From Anaerolinea thermophila UNI-1 (GTDB lineage: Bacteria > Chloroflexota > Anaerolineae > Anaerolineales > Anaerolineaceae), in NCBI RefSeq assembly GCF_000199675.1, contig NC_014960.1, positions 3,038,001-3,102,000 on the forward strand: a stretch of DNA of 64,000 bases, in the 5' to 3' direction. The notes below the pieces were generated by a model. The model searched no databases and had not been told where the DNA came from. It saw only the letters and a program-made list of their open reading frames with translations. Shown piece after piece: positions 42,957 to 52,095 of the stretch (its first letter is position 1; every line of letters begins with the position of its first letter). Both the position numbers and the translations under genes were made by a program.

Positions 42957-44228
42957 ATGGCTACTTCTACCATTGTTATTCACCGCAAAGTTGAGATCAT
43001 TTCCCCCACCCGCCAACGGGTAACCGGCATTGTCGAGGTGTTGCTGGGGGTGTTGATTTTCCTTTTCTCGCGGCGCGCCGAGCCGGGCATGGTGGCGCGC
43101 TTCGTGATGACCCCCGGCGGGCTGGATCGCGGCGCAGCGCCGGATTGGATTGTACCTGCTTATGCTACCCTGCTGGTGCTGGCAATTCTTGCCGTAGGGT
43201 TGGGCTTGGTGCAAATCTTCCGCGGCTTTGGACGCTGGATGAATCTCGTACTGAGTGTGGTGGTTGCCCTGTTCGTCTTTGCCTTCCTCACCTGGGCAAC
43301 CGCGGGCAAGTCCCTCAACCTGGTGGGAATGCTCAGTGCGGCAGTCCTGCTGGGCGTGCCCATCATCCTCGGTGCCTTCTCCGGTGTGCTCTCCGAGCGC
43401 GCGGGTGTGGTCAACATTGCCATTGAGGGCATGATGCTCATGGCAGCCATGGTGGGCGCACTGGTGGGAAGCGTCACCAAAAACATGTGGATTGGCTTGC
43501 TGGCGGCAGTGCTTTCCAGTATGTTGCTTGCGCTGATTCACGGGGTACTGTCCATCCACTACAAGATTAACCAGATTATTTCCGGTACGGTGATTAACAT
43601 CTTCTCCACCGGGTTGACTTCATTCCTTTCGGCAAAGTTCCTGCAAACCTATCAGCAGTTGAACAACCCGCCCATCTTCCCGCGCATTCCCATCCCCCTG
43701 CTGGCGGATATTCCCGTCATCGGACCGCTTTTCTTCAACACCAACCTGTTTGTGTACATCATGCTCATCGCGCTGATTGTCATTCAGGTAGCGCTGTTCT
43801 CCACCCGCTGGGGCTTGCGCTTGCGCGCGGTGGGCGAACACCCTAAAGCCGCTGATACACTGGGCATTAACGTCTTTGCCACGCGCTACATGGCAGTCCT
43901 GCTCAGCGGCTTGATGGCGGGCATCGGTGGGGCGTTCTTCACCCTGGGTTCGGTAGGGCGCTTTGATGAAATGATGACCGCCGGTAAGGGCTTCATCGGT
44001 CTGGCAGCCATGATCTTCGGCAACTGGACGCCGCTGGGCGCGTTCGGCGCGGGGTTGCTCTTTGGCTTCGCCGATTCGATTGCTACCAAACTGACCATCC
44101 TCGGCACGGGCATCCCCACACAGTTCATGGCGATGTCGCCCTACATCGTCACCATGATCGTGCTGGCGGGCGTGGTGGGACGCGGTCAAATGCCTGCCGC
44201 CGACGGTACGCCGTACGAGAAAGAGTAA
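42957..44228 (+). CDS. Nucleoside-type ABC transporter permease 2
   Basis: 423 residues, YufQ/NupQ-like. LGAFSGVLSERAGVVNIAIEGMMLMAAMVGALVGS is the family core; VGEHPKAADTLGINVFATRYMAVLLSGLMAGIGGAFFTLG is the coupling region. It starts directly after the first permease stop (TAAATG). An N-terminal extension of about 130 residues adds four extra helices beyond the usual roughly 310 residues. No binding protein follows; a BMP lipoprotein is encoded at about 59-60 kb. Confidence 0.92.
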   Translation: MATSTIVIHRKVEIISPTRQRVTGIVEVLLGVLIFLFSRRAEPGMVARFVMTPGGLDRGAAPDWIVPAYATLLVLAILAVGLGLVQIFRGFGRWMNLVLSVVVALFVFAFLTWATAGKSLNLVGMLSAAVLLGVPIILGAFSGVLSERAGVVNIAIEGMMLMAAMVGALVGSVTKNMWIGLLAAVLSSMLLALIHGVLSIHYKINQIISGTVINIFSTGLTSFLSAKFLQTYQQLNNPPIFPRIPIPLLADIPVIGPLFFNTNLFVYIMLIALIVIQVALFSTRWGLRLRAVGEHPKAADTLGINVFATRYMAVLLSGLMAGIGGAFFTLGSVGRFDEMMTAGKGFIGLAAMIFGNWTPLGAFGAGLLFGFADSIATKLTILGTGIPTQFMAMSPYIVTMIVLAGVVGRGQMPAADGTPYEKE

Positions 44229-44249
44229 TTCCAGAGGAAATCGAAATGA

Positions 44250-44279
44250 AGGGCTGGCGTGATTGCCAGCCCTTTTTTG
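44250..44279 (+). terminator. Terminator of the ABC transporter operon
   Basis: AAGGGCTGGC and GCCAGCCCTT with a 6-base loop, followed by TTTTG. Confidence 0.9.
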
Positions 44280-44299
44280 TGCGTTTTGCTCGGGGGCCA

Positions 44300-44445
44300 T
44301 TGCCGTGCACCTCGACATACTCTTCGCACTTCCAGGGGGGTACCGCAAAGGCGCTAAGGATGCAAAAGGAGGAATATCTTGCACCTCGACACACTCGGCG
44401 TACGGTTGATCATGCGCCCTTCGGCAGGCTCAGGGCGCGATTAAA
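44300..44445. repeat. Dispersed composite repeat (copy 3)
   Basis: CCTCGACATACTC (about 44310), ACCGCAAAGGCGCTAAGGATG (44342-44361 region), CCTCGACACACTCGGCG, and GCGCCCT TCGGCAGGCTC AGGGCGC (inverted repeat at about 44416-44440). Fills the gap between the ABC operon and the YbeD-like gene. Confidence 0.6.
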
Positions 44446-44499
44446 AATGACCCGCTTTTTCACCCTTGAGGGGCGCGCAGAATCGGGTATACTCGGCGC

Positions 44500-44769
44500 A
44501 TGATGAGTCTGGATCGTGAAGTTTTTGATTTTCCTACCGTCATCCCGCTCAAGGTGATTGGACGCAACGAGCAGGATTTTGAAGCCTTTGTCGTTTCGCT
44601 GTTTCAGAAGCACCTCGATGAGGGGGATATCCAGAAGGTAGAATCGCGCCTCAGCCGCGAAGACCGCTACCTCTCGGTGACCGTGTCTTTCACCGCCTCA
44701 TCGCGGGTGCAGTTGAACGCCATCTACGCCGAACTGCAGAGTCATCAACGGGTTTTGATGGTGATTTAA
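44500..44769 (+). CDS. YbeD-like (DUF493) small protein
   Basis: 89 residues; the second ATG (44503) is equally possible. FPTVIPLKVIGRNEQDFEAFVVSLFQKH and the beta strands LSREDRYLSVTVSFTASSRVQLNAIYAELQSHQRVLMVI match the DUF493/YbeD ferredoxin-like fold, often linked to lipoate metabolism or regulation. TATACT at 44488-44493 sits 6-9 bases before the start with no ribosome site: a leaderless transcript. Two bases separate its end from the DMT gene. Confidence 0.85.
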   Translation: MMSLDREVFDFPTVIPLKVIGRNEQDFEAFVVSLFQKHLDEGDIQKVESRLSREDRYLSVTVSFTASSRVQLNAIYAELQSHQRVLMVI

Positions 44770-44773
44770 AGCC

Positions 44774-45688
44774 ATGTGGCGTTCCAACGCACTCTTGCTG
44801 GTGGTCACTGCCATCTGGGGCATGGGGTTTGTCGCCCAGCGCTTGGGCATGGAGCATGTGGGGGTGTTTACCTACAATGCGCTGCGCTTTGGCATGGGGG
44901 TGCTGGCGTTGTTCCTTTTCCTGCCTCTGGTACGCCGTTTTGAACCGCTCCGCGCAAAGGCGAGTCCGCGCACCCTGCTGAAAGCCTCGCTGCTGGCAGG
45001 GGGACTGATGTTCATTGCCTCGACCCTGCAAACCGAAGGACTGGCATACACCACAGCAGGCAAGGCGGGCTTCATCACTGGTCTGTATGTGGTGCTGGTG
45101 CCTTTGCTGGGGCTGGTGTGGGGACAGCGCACCCACGCGGCGACTTGGGTGGGCGCGGTGCTGGCAGTGGCCGGGCTGTACCTGCTCAGTGTCAACGAAG
45201 CCCTGCAGGTCTCCCGCGGCGACTGGCTGGTGCTGGCAAGCGCGTTTTTCTGGGCGGCACACATTCAGGCGCTGGGATTTCTCACCCAAAAAGCCGATCC
45301 GGTGTACATCGCTATCGGGCAGTTTGTGGTGGTTACCCTGCTCAGCCTGCCGGGCATGCTGGGCTGGGAGCGCCCGGCGCTGGCAGAGATTTCTTCTGCC
45401 GGTGGGGCAATCCTCTACGGCGGGCTGATGGTGGTGGCGGTATCCTTCACCCTGCAGGTGATTGCTCAGCGCGATGCACACCCCGCTCACGCCGCGGTGA
45501 TCATGGTGATGGAATCGGTCTTCGCCGTGCTGGCAGGCTGGCTGGTGCTGGGGGAAAGCCTTTCTCTGCGAGGATTCTTCGGATGTACGCTGATGACGGC
45601 TGGCATGCTTCTTTCGGCGCTGGCACCGCATCTGCATGCCAGGATGGGTCTATCCGCCCTGCAGGTGAAGGCAGGCGAAAAGCAGTAA
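44774..45688 (+). CDS. DMT-superfamily (EamA) transporter
   Basis: 304 residues, ten helices, two EamA repeats. First repeat opens with LLLVVTAIWGMGFVAQRLGM; second has LVLASAFFWAAHIQALGFLTQKADP and VMESVFAVLAGWLVLGESLSLRGFFGCTLMTAGMLLS, the typical EamA end. Probably exports or imports a small metabolite; substrate unknown. Co-transcribed with the YbeD-like gene (gap of 4 bases). Confidence 0.92.
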   Translation: MWRSNALLLVVTAIWGMGFVAQRLGMEHVGVFTYNALRFGMGVLALFLFLPLVRRFEPLRAKASPRTLLKASLLAGGLMFIASTLQTEGLAYTTAGKAGFITGLYVVLVPLLGLVWGQRTHAATWVGAVLAVAGLYLLSVNEALQVSRGDWLVLASAFFWAAHIQALGFLTQKADPVYIAIGQFVVVTLLSLPGMLGWERPALAEISSAGGAILYGGLMVVAVSFTLQVIAQRDAHPAHAAVIMVMESVFAVLAGWLVLGESLSLRGFFGCTLMTAGMLLSALAPHLHARMGLSALQVKAGEKQ

Positions 45689-45710
45689 GCACGCCAGTTG
45701 AGGTTTTATC

Positions 45711-45795
45711 GCAAAGATGCAAAGGACGCAAAGGAAAGAGTAACGTTCGTTGAGCCTGTCGAGACGAACGTATAAAACCTGCCAAAGCGCAAAGA
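45711..45795. repeat. Dispersed composite repeat (copy 4)
   Basis: CGCAAAGATGCAAAGGACG (from about 45710, heptamer CGCAAAG repeated three times) and the perfect inverted repeat ACGTTCGT ... ACGAACGT (45743-45771) whose loop is TGAGCCTGTCGAG, the reverse of the TCGACAGGCTCA core of the other copies. Confidence 0.65.
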
Positions 45796-45852
45796 ACAGG
45801 AGATACGGTGAGGGTGTCGAACCTTGCGCACCTCTACCTGCCTCAGCAGCGG

Positions 45853-46635
45853 CTAACTCAGCAGGGCAGGCATGCCGTCATTCGAGGTTTCCTTAATAAA
45901 TCGCTCAATACGCTCAGCGGCGGCATCTACTTCCTGATCAATCAAAATCACGTGGCTGGAGTTCTCAAACCACACCAGCGATTTATAGGGTGATGAAACC
46001 CGCTCCAGGATGAACTTTCCCGCCTCGGGGTGGACGGTGGTATCGTACCGTCCCATCAGCACCAGAATAGGCTGGACGATTTCGGGCAAACGGCGCTCCA
46101 CTTCTTTCTGGAAGCGGAATAACTGCTGTACCCCTTTCAACGGGTTGACCGGATAGCCCTGCCAGTTCGAGGAAGCATCCAGCCCACCTTTGGGCATGGA
46201 AGCCTTGAAAAGGCTGAGCAACGGCAGAGCGGCTTTCTGCAATGGCGAAATAAGCAGGCGGATGGCAGGGGCTGAAGCAATGACCCCTTCGGCTTCACGG
46301 TGCTCTGCCGCCAGATACAACGCCACCAATGCGCCCATGGATTCACCCAGCAAATAGACTTTCTGGCAGGTTTGCTTCAACTGCTGGTAGGATTCTTCGG
46401 CTTTAGCAACCCAATCCTGCCAGCGGACTCGATTCAGGTCATCGGGGTGTGTGCCGTGACCAGGTAAAAGCGGCGCGGCAACCGTGTAGCCATGCGGGTG
46501 CAGGCGCTCGGCGACCATGCGCACTTCCACCGGCGTGGCGGTGAAACCGTGAATCATCAGAATGCCAATGGGACCGGCTTGCCAGAAGAACGGCTCGCCA
46601 TTGAGGTGGGGGTTGTGCAAATTGGGTTGATTCAT
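45853..46635 (-). CDS. Alpha/beta hydrolase (carboxylesterase/monoacylglycerol lipase type)
   Basis: 260 residues from ATG 46635 (MNQPNLHNPHLNGEPFFW), GGAGGA 7 bases upstream. Oxyanion region GILMIHGFTATPVEVRMVAE, nucleophile elbow YLLGESMGALVALYLA (Gly-Glu-Ser-Met-Gly), acid in LVLMGRYDTTVHPEAG and His in WFENSSHVILIDQE. Resembles the Est30-type thermostable carboxylesterases. Second gene after the alcohol dehydrogenase, 17 bases away. Confidence 0.92.
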   Translation of the reverse strand: MNQPNLHNPHLNGEPFFWQAGPIGILMIHGFTATPVEVRMVAERLHPHGYTVAAPLLPGHGTHPDDLNRVRWQDWVAKAEESYQQLKQTCQKVYLLGESMGALVALYLAAEHREAEGVIASAPAIRLLISPLQKAALPLLSLFKASMPKGGLDASSNWQGYPVNPLKGVQQLFRFQKEVERRLPEIVQPILVLMGRYDTTVHPEAGKFILERVSSPYKSLVWFENSSHVILIDQEVDAAAERIERFIKETSNDGMPALLS

Positions 46636-46652
46636 GGCAAATCCTCCGGGAG

Positions 46653-47648
46653 TCAGGCTTGAGGCAGAATCATCACCTTCTTGACGCCTTCGGCGCCTTG
46701 CTCCAGCAGTTCGCAACCGCGCAAAAAGTCCGCCAGCGGCAGGCGATGGGAGATGAGGTCATCCACACGCAGGGCGCCGCTTTGCAGTAACGCCACCGCC
46801 TGATACGAATTGCGCTTTGAGGTGAACGACCCCATCACCGTCAAGCCCTTGCGGAAGATTTTGAATGGCTCAAGGGCCATGGTGGCATCCGAGCGGGGCA
46901 CGCCAAACCACAACACCTTCCCGCCCGAGCGGACGTAATCCAGCGTGCGGGCAAGCACTGCCGGAACGCCGGTGGCATCAATCACAGCATCGAAAGAATC
47001 GGGGGAAAGATCGTCCAGACTGCTCAATGCCCGGTCGGCGCCGGCTTCGGCGGCAAACATCAGGCGGGCGGGGTTGCGTTCCACCATGGTAATATGCGCC
47101 GCACCCTGCAGACGGGCGACGCGCATCAGTTGGATACCGATGGGTCCCGCACCAATGATGAGCAGGCGGTCACCCATGCGCGGCGAGAGGTTCTCCATGC
47201 CGTGCAGGACGCAGGACAGCGGCTCCATGAAAGCGGCTTGCTCGGCAGGCAGGTCACCCACGGCAAAAGCGGCTTTTTCGGGGACGACTACGTACTCTGC
47301 CATGCCGCCCGGCAGGGTGACGCCCACTGCCTGCCAGTTGCGGCAGAAGTTCTGACGGTTGTTCAGGCATTCCTCGCAGGCATCGCAGGAAAGGTTTGGC
47401 TCCACTGCTACCCGATCGCCGACACGAAAGCGGGTGACACCTGCACCTGTCTCGACCACCGTGCCGGAAAACTCATGCCCGGGGATGACGGGATAGTTGC
47501 CCATGTATTCTCCGCGCAGGATGTGCAGGTCGGTGCCGCAAATGCCTGAGGCTTCCACACGGATGAGAATCTCTTTCTCGCCGGGGGTGGGGATGGGAAG
47601 GTCGACAATTTCTACCTGATGGGGCTGTACAATGCGAACGGCTTTCAT
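46653..47648 (-). CDS. Zinc-dependent alcohol/sorbitol dehydrogenase (MDR family)
   Basis: 331 residues. GroES domain with catalytic zinc ligands in ASGICGTDLHILRG (Cys) and VIPGHEFSGTVVE (His, Glu), structural zinc Cys cluster CDACEECLNNRQNFC, Rossmann motif LIIGAGPIGIQLMRVA and acidic residue in TMVERNPAR (NAD preference). Most like sorbitol/threonine-type MDR enzymes, substrate undetermined. First gene of a two-gene operon with the esterase. Confidence 0.93.
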   Translation of the reverse strand: MKAVRIVQPHQVEIVDLPIPTPGEKEILIRVEASGICGTDLHILRGEYMGNYPVIPGHEFSGTVVETGAGVTRFRVGDRVAVEPNLSCDACEECLNNRQNFCRNWQAVGVTLPGGMAEYVVVPEKAAFAVGDLPAEQAAFMEPLSCVLHGMENLSPRMGDRLLIIGAGPIGIQLMRVARLQGAAHITMVERNPARLMFAAEAGADRALSSLDDLSPDSFDAVIDATGVPAVLARTLDYVRSGGKVLWFGVPRSDATMALEPFKIFRKGLTVMGSFTSKRNSYQAVALLQSGALRVDDLISHRLPLADFLRGCELLEQGAEGVKKVMILPQA

Positions 47649-47764
47649 AGAGAACTCCGCTAAGAGGTGTCTACAAGATTGTATCTCACAATTTCCCGGG
47701 GATGGAATGGAAAAATGCCAGGAAAATGTCCTGACTTCTTAACCTATTGTTTAAAAAATACCGG

Positions 47765-47793
47765 TTTTTCTCTGGTAAAAATTCTGTTATACT
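47765..47793 (+). promoter_or_regulatory. Promoter of the emfourin/M4 protease operon
   Basis: Extended -10 TGTTATACT (47785-47793) with a weak TTTTTC 17 bases upstream. The leader is about 180 bases and contains a hairpin CTTTCGG..CCGAAGG (about 47930-47950) close to the ribosome site. The rest of the 330-base gap upstream holds no gene. Confidence 0.6.
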
Positions 47794-47979
47794 GATGATA
47801 GCCTTACGCAGCATTCGTTTTCTTTTCACAAAATAGCATCACCCTTCCAGGTGAAAGAACGTTTTTCCGGAACTTCCGGGATACTTTCCCCCCCGAAATT
47901 CGTCTTTACCCTGTGAAACTTCAAAAGTCTTTCGGTAAGTTGCCGAAGGACACGAATGTCTTTGATCAAGGGGTGTGAC

Positions 47980-48474
47980 ATGAAACATTTTCACCGGGTC
48001 TTATGGCTCATGCTGATTGGGCTGTTGGGGATGGCATCCTGCGCACCGCTCTCTGTCCCAGAGGGGCAACCCTCTGCCACTGTTTCATCGCTGGAAGCCA
48101 AATCCCTGCCGCAGTGGCAGGTGCGCCTGAGCCAGTCGGGCGGGTTTGCCGGGGTTTCCCGCCGTGTGGAACTGGACAGCAACGGCGCGTTGAAGGTAAG
48201 CGATGAAAACTCAGGGGTGGAAATTACCACAAACCTGCCGCCGGAAGCCCTGAAAGAGATCGCCGCACTGGTGCTGGAAGCGCAGGCAGGGGAACAAAAA
48301 CCTGTCCCGCCCGGCTCTGCCTGCCGGGATTGCTTCAATTACGTCCTGACCATCGAACGCGATGGGGAACGCATTCAGGTGCGCGCGGATGATATGACGC
48401 TGAATCAGGTGCCGCTTGAACCTTTAATCTCCCGATTGCTGGAACTCCAGAAAGAAGCCCTTTCTGGGAAGTAA
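47980..48474 (+). CDS. Emfourin-like M4-protease inhibitor, predicted lipoprotein
   Basis: 164 residues from ATG 47980 (MKHFHRVLWLMLIGLLGM), AGGGGTG upstream. Signal peptide with lipobox GMASC (Cys about 21). The domain about 50-155 reads VRLSQSGGFAGVSRRVELDS, then ADxF-like RDCFNYVLTIERDGERIQVRADD and a C-terminal helix. This matches the emfourin fold, a small inhibitor found next to protealysin-type M4 proteases ('GGFAG' core and 'F.Y.l.v' strand). The next gene, one base away, is an M4 metalloprotease. The known emfourin of Serratia is cytoplasmic; this one is apparently membrane-anchored outside. The family call rests on pattern and context. Confidence 0.75.
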   Translation: MKHFHRVLWLMLIGLLGMASCAPLSVPEGQPSATVSSLEAKSLPQWQVRLSQSGGFAGVSRRVELDSNGALKVSDENSGVEITTNLPPEALKEIAALVLEAQAGEQKPVPPGSACRDCFNYVLTIERDGERIQVRADDMTLNQVPLEPLISRLLELQKEALSGK

Positions 48475-48475
48475 G

Positions 48476-50824
48476 ATGTCTTACAGATTTTTAAGGCGAG
48501 GTTGTTCTATGCACTGTTTTTCCCTTTCTCATGTCTTTCGCTTTCTATGGCGGGTCGTGACGGTCGTTTTGCTGGCGCTAACCGCGCTGGGAACAGGTTC
48601 TTTCCGCACTCAGGCATCTGCTTCGGAAGCCAGACTACCGGCGCAGTGTCTGCCGGCGGGTGAAAGCCGGCTGACGCTGAACAGCGAAACCGGGCTGGTG
48701 CGCTTTGTGGGCGTCAGCCAGGAAAACGCCATTCCCCAACCGCAGGCGCTTCCTGCCGATGCCACCCCGGAGATGGCGGCGCGGGCATACCTGCAGGCGT
48801 GCGGCGGGCTGTTTGGCTTGAAAGACCCGGCAACCGAACTGACCCTGATGAGCAGTGAACGCGCTGAAAACGGCGGCGGGGTGACGCGCTTCCAGCAGGT
48901 GGTGGAAGGCATCCCCGTGCTGGGCGGGGAACTGGTTGTCCACACCACCGCCAGTCATGACATTCTGACAGTGGGCGGCGAGATCCTGCCCAAGCCTTCC
49001 CTGAAGACTACACCCATCGTCCCGGCAGAAGATGCCCGCCAGCGCGCCCTCGAAAGCACTGCCCGCAAGCATGGGGTGGATGCCGCGGCACTGACCACAA
49101 CCGAACCGCAACTGTGGGTGTACTACCCGCCCATTCTGGGCGGGCGCGGCTTGCCCATTGCCCGGCTGGTGTGGCGCATGGATGTCGAACCTGCGGGGGA
49201 ACTTCTGCCCATCCGCGAACTGGTGCTGGTAGATGCTCACGCCGGCGTGGTGGCGCTTTCGTTCAATCAAATTGACACGGTCCTTAACCGCAAGGTGTAC
49301 GACAACAACAACGTGCGCAACAACACATTACAGAGTTCTGCCAACCTCAAGCGTGTTGAGGGGCAGGCAGCCACCGGCATCAGTGACGTGGATAAAGCCT
49401 ACGATTACTCCGGAGATGTGTACAATTTCTACCTGAACACCCACAACCGCGACAGCCTCGACGGCGCGGGCATGGCGCTCATCTCGACCACGCGTTTCTG
49501 CTATACCTACACTTCCACTTCCTGCCCTTACGTGAATGCCTTCTGGAACGGCGCGCAGATGGTGTACGGCGACGGCATGGTGGCGGATGATGTGGTGGCG
49601 CACGAGATGACCCACGGGGTAACCAGTTTTACCTCGGGGTTGTTCTACTATTACCAGTCGGGCGCCATCAACGAAGCCTTTTCAGACATCTGGGGGGAAT
49701 GGATTGATCAGACCAACGGTAAAGGCAACGATTCCACCGGGGTTAAATGGCTATTAGGCGAAGACCTTCCTGCATCTGTGGGCGTCATCCGCAGTATGAG
49801 CAATCCGCCCGCCTACGGCGATCCCGACCGCATGACCAGCACAAACTACACCTGCGACCCTTATGAAGAAGACAACGGCGGGGTGCATACCAATAGCGGG
49901 GTTGCCAACAAAGCCGCCTATTTGATCACCGACGGCGGCACCTTCAATGGCAAAACGGTTACCGGTTTAGGCATTACCAAAGCCGCACACATCTTCTACA
50001 AAGCCCAAACCAGCCTGCTGACCTCTGCCAGCGATTACCTCGACCTGTACAACGCGCTCCAGCAAGCCTGCAGTCTGCTGGTGGGGACGAACGGCATCAC
50101 CACCGCCGACTGCACGCAGGTGAAGAATGCCCTGGACGCGGTGGAAATGAATCAACAACCTACCGGGTGTGCCGCCCCCGAAGCGCCGGTGTGTACCACG
50201 GGCGTTCCGATTGACCTGTTCAAGGATGATTTGGAAAACCCCGCCAGCGGAAAGTGGGCATCCAGCAGTCTGAGCGGCGGTAATTACTGGTTCTACCCGC
50301 AATATCCCAATTCCCTGTCTTTTGATGCTACTTATGCCACCAGCGGAGTGACCAACTTTTGGGGCTACAATTATGACGGGGCAGCCAGTTATGCCATTGC
50401 CATGACATCCAGCGTAGCGCTGCCGGCGGGAAGCACGCCTTATTTGCACTTCAAACACGCCTACGGCTTTGATGATGATGCCTACAGCGCTTATGACGGC
50501 GGTGTGGTGGAATACAGCACCAACAACGGCGCTACCTGGACAGATGCCGCCGCGCTCTTCACCCACAATGGCTACAACGGCACGATTTATACCGGGTACG
50601 GCAACCCGCTGGCGGGCAGGCAAGCCTTTGTGCGCGAGAGCAACGGCTACATTTCCAGCCGCCTCAATTTGAGTTCGCTGGCGGGACAGAGCGTGCGCTT
50701 CCGCTTCCGTATTGGCACAGATAACAGCGTGGACGACTATGGCTGGTTCATTGATGACGTTCGGATTTATACCTGCGCCACTTCTCTGCCCAATAAAACT
50801 TACCTGCCTTACGTTCAGCGTTAA
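48476..50824 (+). CDS. Secreted M4 (thermolysin-like) metalloprotease with C-terminal jelly-roll domain
   Basis: 782 residues; ATG 48509 (MHCFSLSHVF) with GGCGAGG upstream is an alternative start. Signal peptide ending near residue 49 (ASA). FTP/PepSY-like propeptide (about 60-260: TRFQQVVEGIPVLGGELVVHT). Catalytic domain: zinc ligands His376 and His380 in VVAHEMTHGV, Glu400 in GAINEAFSDIWG (24 after His376, as in thermolysin), proton-donor His471 in GGVHTNSGVANKAAYLI. A C-terminal domain of about 190 residues (WYFYPQ..., YLHFKHAYGFDDDAYSAYDGG) resembles immune-inhibitor-A/MAM-like beta sandwiches. Ends before a strong terminator. Confidence 0.93.
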   Translation: MSYRFLRRGCSMHCFSLSHVFRFLWRVVTVVLLALTALGTGSFRTQASASEARLPAQCLPAGESRLTLNSETGLVRFVGVSQENAIPQPQALPADATPEMAARAYLQACGGLFGLKDPATELTLMSSERAENGGGVTRFQQVVEGIPVLGGELVVHTTASHDILTVGGEILPKPSLKTTPIVPAEDARQRALESTARKHGVDAAALTTTEPQLWVYYPPILGGRGLPIARLVWRMDVEPAGELLPIRELVLVDAHAGVVALSFNQIDTVLNRKVYDNNNVRNNTLQSSANLKRVEGQAATGISDVDKAYDYSGDVYNFYLNTHNRDSLDGAGMALISTTRFCYTYTSTSCPYVNAFWNGAQMVYGDGMVADDVVAHEMTHGVTSFTSGLFYYYQSGAINEAFSDIWGEWIDQTNGKGNDSTGVKWLLGEDLPASVGVIRSMSNPPAYGDPDRMTSTNYTCDPYEEDNGGVHTNSGVANKAAYLITDGGTFNGKTVTGLGITKAAHIFYKAQTSLLTSASDYLDLYNALQQACSLLVGTNGITTADCTQVKNALDAVEMNQQPTGCAAPEAPVCTTGVPIDLFKDDLENPASGKWASSSLSGGNYWFYPQYPNSLSFDATYATSGVTNFWGYNYDGAASYAIAMTSSVALPAGSTPYLHFKHAYGFDDDAYSAYDGGVVEYSTNNGATWTDAAALFTHNGYNGTIYTGYGNPLAGRQAFVRESNGYISSRLNLSSLAGQSVRFRFRIGTDNSVDDYGWFIDDVRIYTCATSLPNKTYLPYVQR

Positions 50825-50843
50825 CGCAGGCTGAGAGAAACGG

Positions 50844-50880
50844 CAGACTCCCCGTTTTTACCGGGGAGTCTGTTGTTTTA
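50844..50880 (+). terminator. Terminator after the M4 protease
   Basis: CAGACTCCCCG (50844-50854) and CGGGGAGTCTG (50862-50872), then TTGTTTTA. It also separates the convergent epimerase gene. Confidence 0.88.
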
Positions 50881-50896
50881 TCTGCTCGTTTTGGCT

Positions 50897-51937
50897 TTAG
50901 AAGAATATCTTCACCAGTTTGAGGGCTTTTTGCTTCCACGGCACGCGGTGGGTCACGCCTTCGCCGCTTTGGGCGAGGGCATCCTTGTTTGCCAGATACC
51001 AGCGGTAATTGCGCAAGAGGGCATCGCGGTTGGAGTATTTGGGTTGGAAGTTCAGCACCCGCTGAGCCTTTTCGATGGACACGAACGAGTCCTTTGAGGC
51101 GGTCTCGTAAATCCAGGGGTAGAGGGGAGAGAGGTTCAACGCTTCCAGAACCTTGAGGGCAAGGATGACAGGTCCCGCCGGGAAGGGGATGATGCGCTTG
51201 CCGAAACCGGCTTCATCCAGCACGGCTTGATAGTCCTGGCGCATGGTGGTAAACTCCGCCGCACCGATATTAAAGGTATCGTTGACCTTCTCGGCGTCCA
51301 GCGTCATGCAGGCGTGGATGGCTTCGCACAGGTCTTCCACATCCAGCAGTTGATAGCGGTTGTTGCCCGAGCCAATCATCGGGAAGTTTTTGCCCTCGCT
51401 TGCCCACTCGTAGAAGATGGCAAACACCCCCAGCCTCTCCGGCCCGATGAACGACTTGGGGCGCAAAATCGGCACGCACATGCCCTTCTGGCGGTATTCC
51501 AGGCACACTTCCTCAGCCTCAATCTTGGCTTTACCGTAAGGACCAACGCCAATCAGCGGGTCATCCTCATACAGAGGATGGTGATCGGGGACGCCATAGA
51601 CTGCCGTGCTGGAGATGTGAATGAAGCGCTTGACACCCATGGCATGAGCTTCTTCCAGCAGGATGCGCGTGCCGACGACATCGGTGGTGTAAATCTCTTC
51701 CGGGGGGTAAAGGGGCAGTGCCGCGGCGGTGTGAATGACCATCTCTGCGCCCGCCATGCTGCGGCGCACTGCCTCACGGTCGCGGATATCGCCCTGATAA
51801 AAGGTAATGCGGTTGCGCTCCGGGTAGGCAAAATCTACCAGGTCAATGCCGGAGATGTGAGTATAGCCTTTCTCCAGTAAATAACGCACCAGATTGATGC
51901 TCAAAAACCCGCTAATGCCGGTAATGTAAATATTCAT
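50897..51937 (-). CDS. NAD-dependent epimerase/dehydratase (extended SDR)
   Basis: 346 residues. Modified Rossmann start IYITGISGFLSINLVRYLL (GxxGFL), Asp in SGIDLVDFA, HISSTAVYG (Ser) and PYGKAKIEAE (Tyr-x3-Lys catalytic pair). Similar to sugar-nucleotide epimerases/4-ketoreductases and 3-beta-HSD-like SDRs; substrate unknown. The C-terminal tail WKQKALKLVKIFF is basic and amphipathic. Monocistronic. Confidence 0.9.
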   Translation of the reverse strand: MNIYITGISGFLSINLVRYLLEKGYTHISGIDLVDFAYPERNRITFYQGDIRDREAVRRSMAGAEMVIHTAAALPLYPPEEIYTTDVVGTRILLEEAHAMGVKRFIHISSTAVYGVPDHHPLYEDDPLIGVGPYGKAKIEAEEVCLEYRQKGMCVPILRPKSFIGPERLGVFAIFYEWASEGKNFPMIGSGNNRYQLLDVEDLCEAIHACMTLDAEKVNDTFNIGAAEFTTMRQDYQAVLDEAGFGKRIIPFPAGPVILALKVLEALNLSPLYPWIYETASKDSFVSIEKAQRVLNFQPKYSNRDALLRNYRWYLANKDALAQSGEGVTHRVPWKQKALKLVKIFF

Positions 51938-52095
51938 GTTCCATTCCTTGTAATTGGGTGTTTCCAGAGTAATCTGATTTTACTCAAAAATCTTGTCTTC
52001 TGCGCATGGCGAAAACGTTTTCTGCGCGAATGATAAAAACTTTGCCGGGGCAAAATTCTCCCCAATCCGGGCTACTCATGCTATATTATAAGAAT

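Noticed and set aside
42234..43559. 441-codon minus-strand frame rich in His and Gln opposite the ABC permeases
   Set aside because: Composition is that of antisense membrane-protein codons; the sense genes are clear.
47897..47960. Cyclic di-GMP or other known riboswitch before the emfourin-like gene
   Set aside because: A short hairpin exists but the consensus core of those riboswitches is missing.
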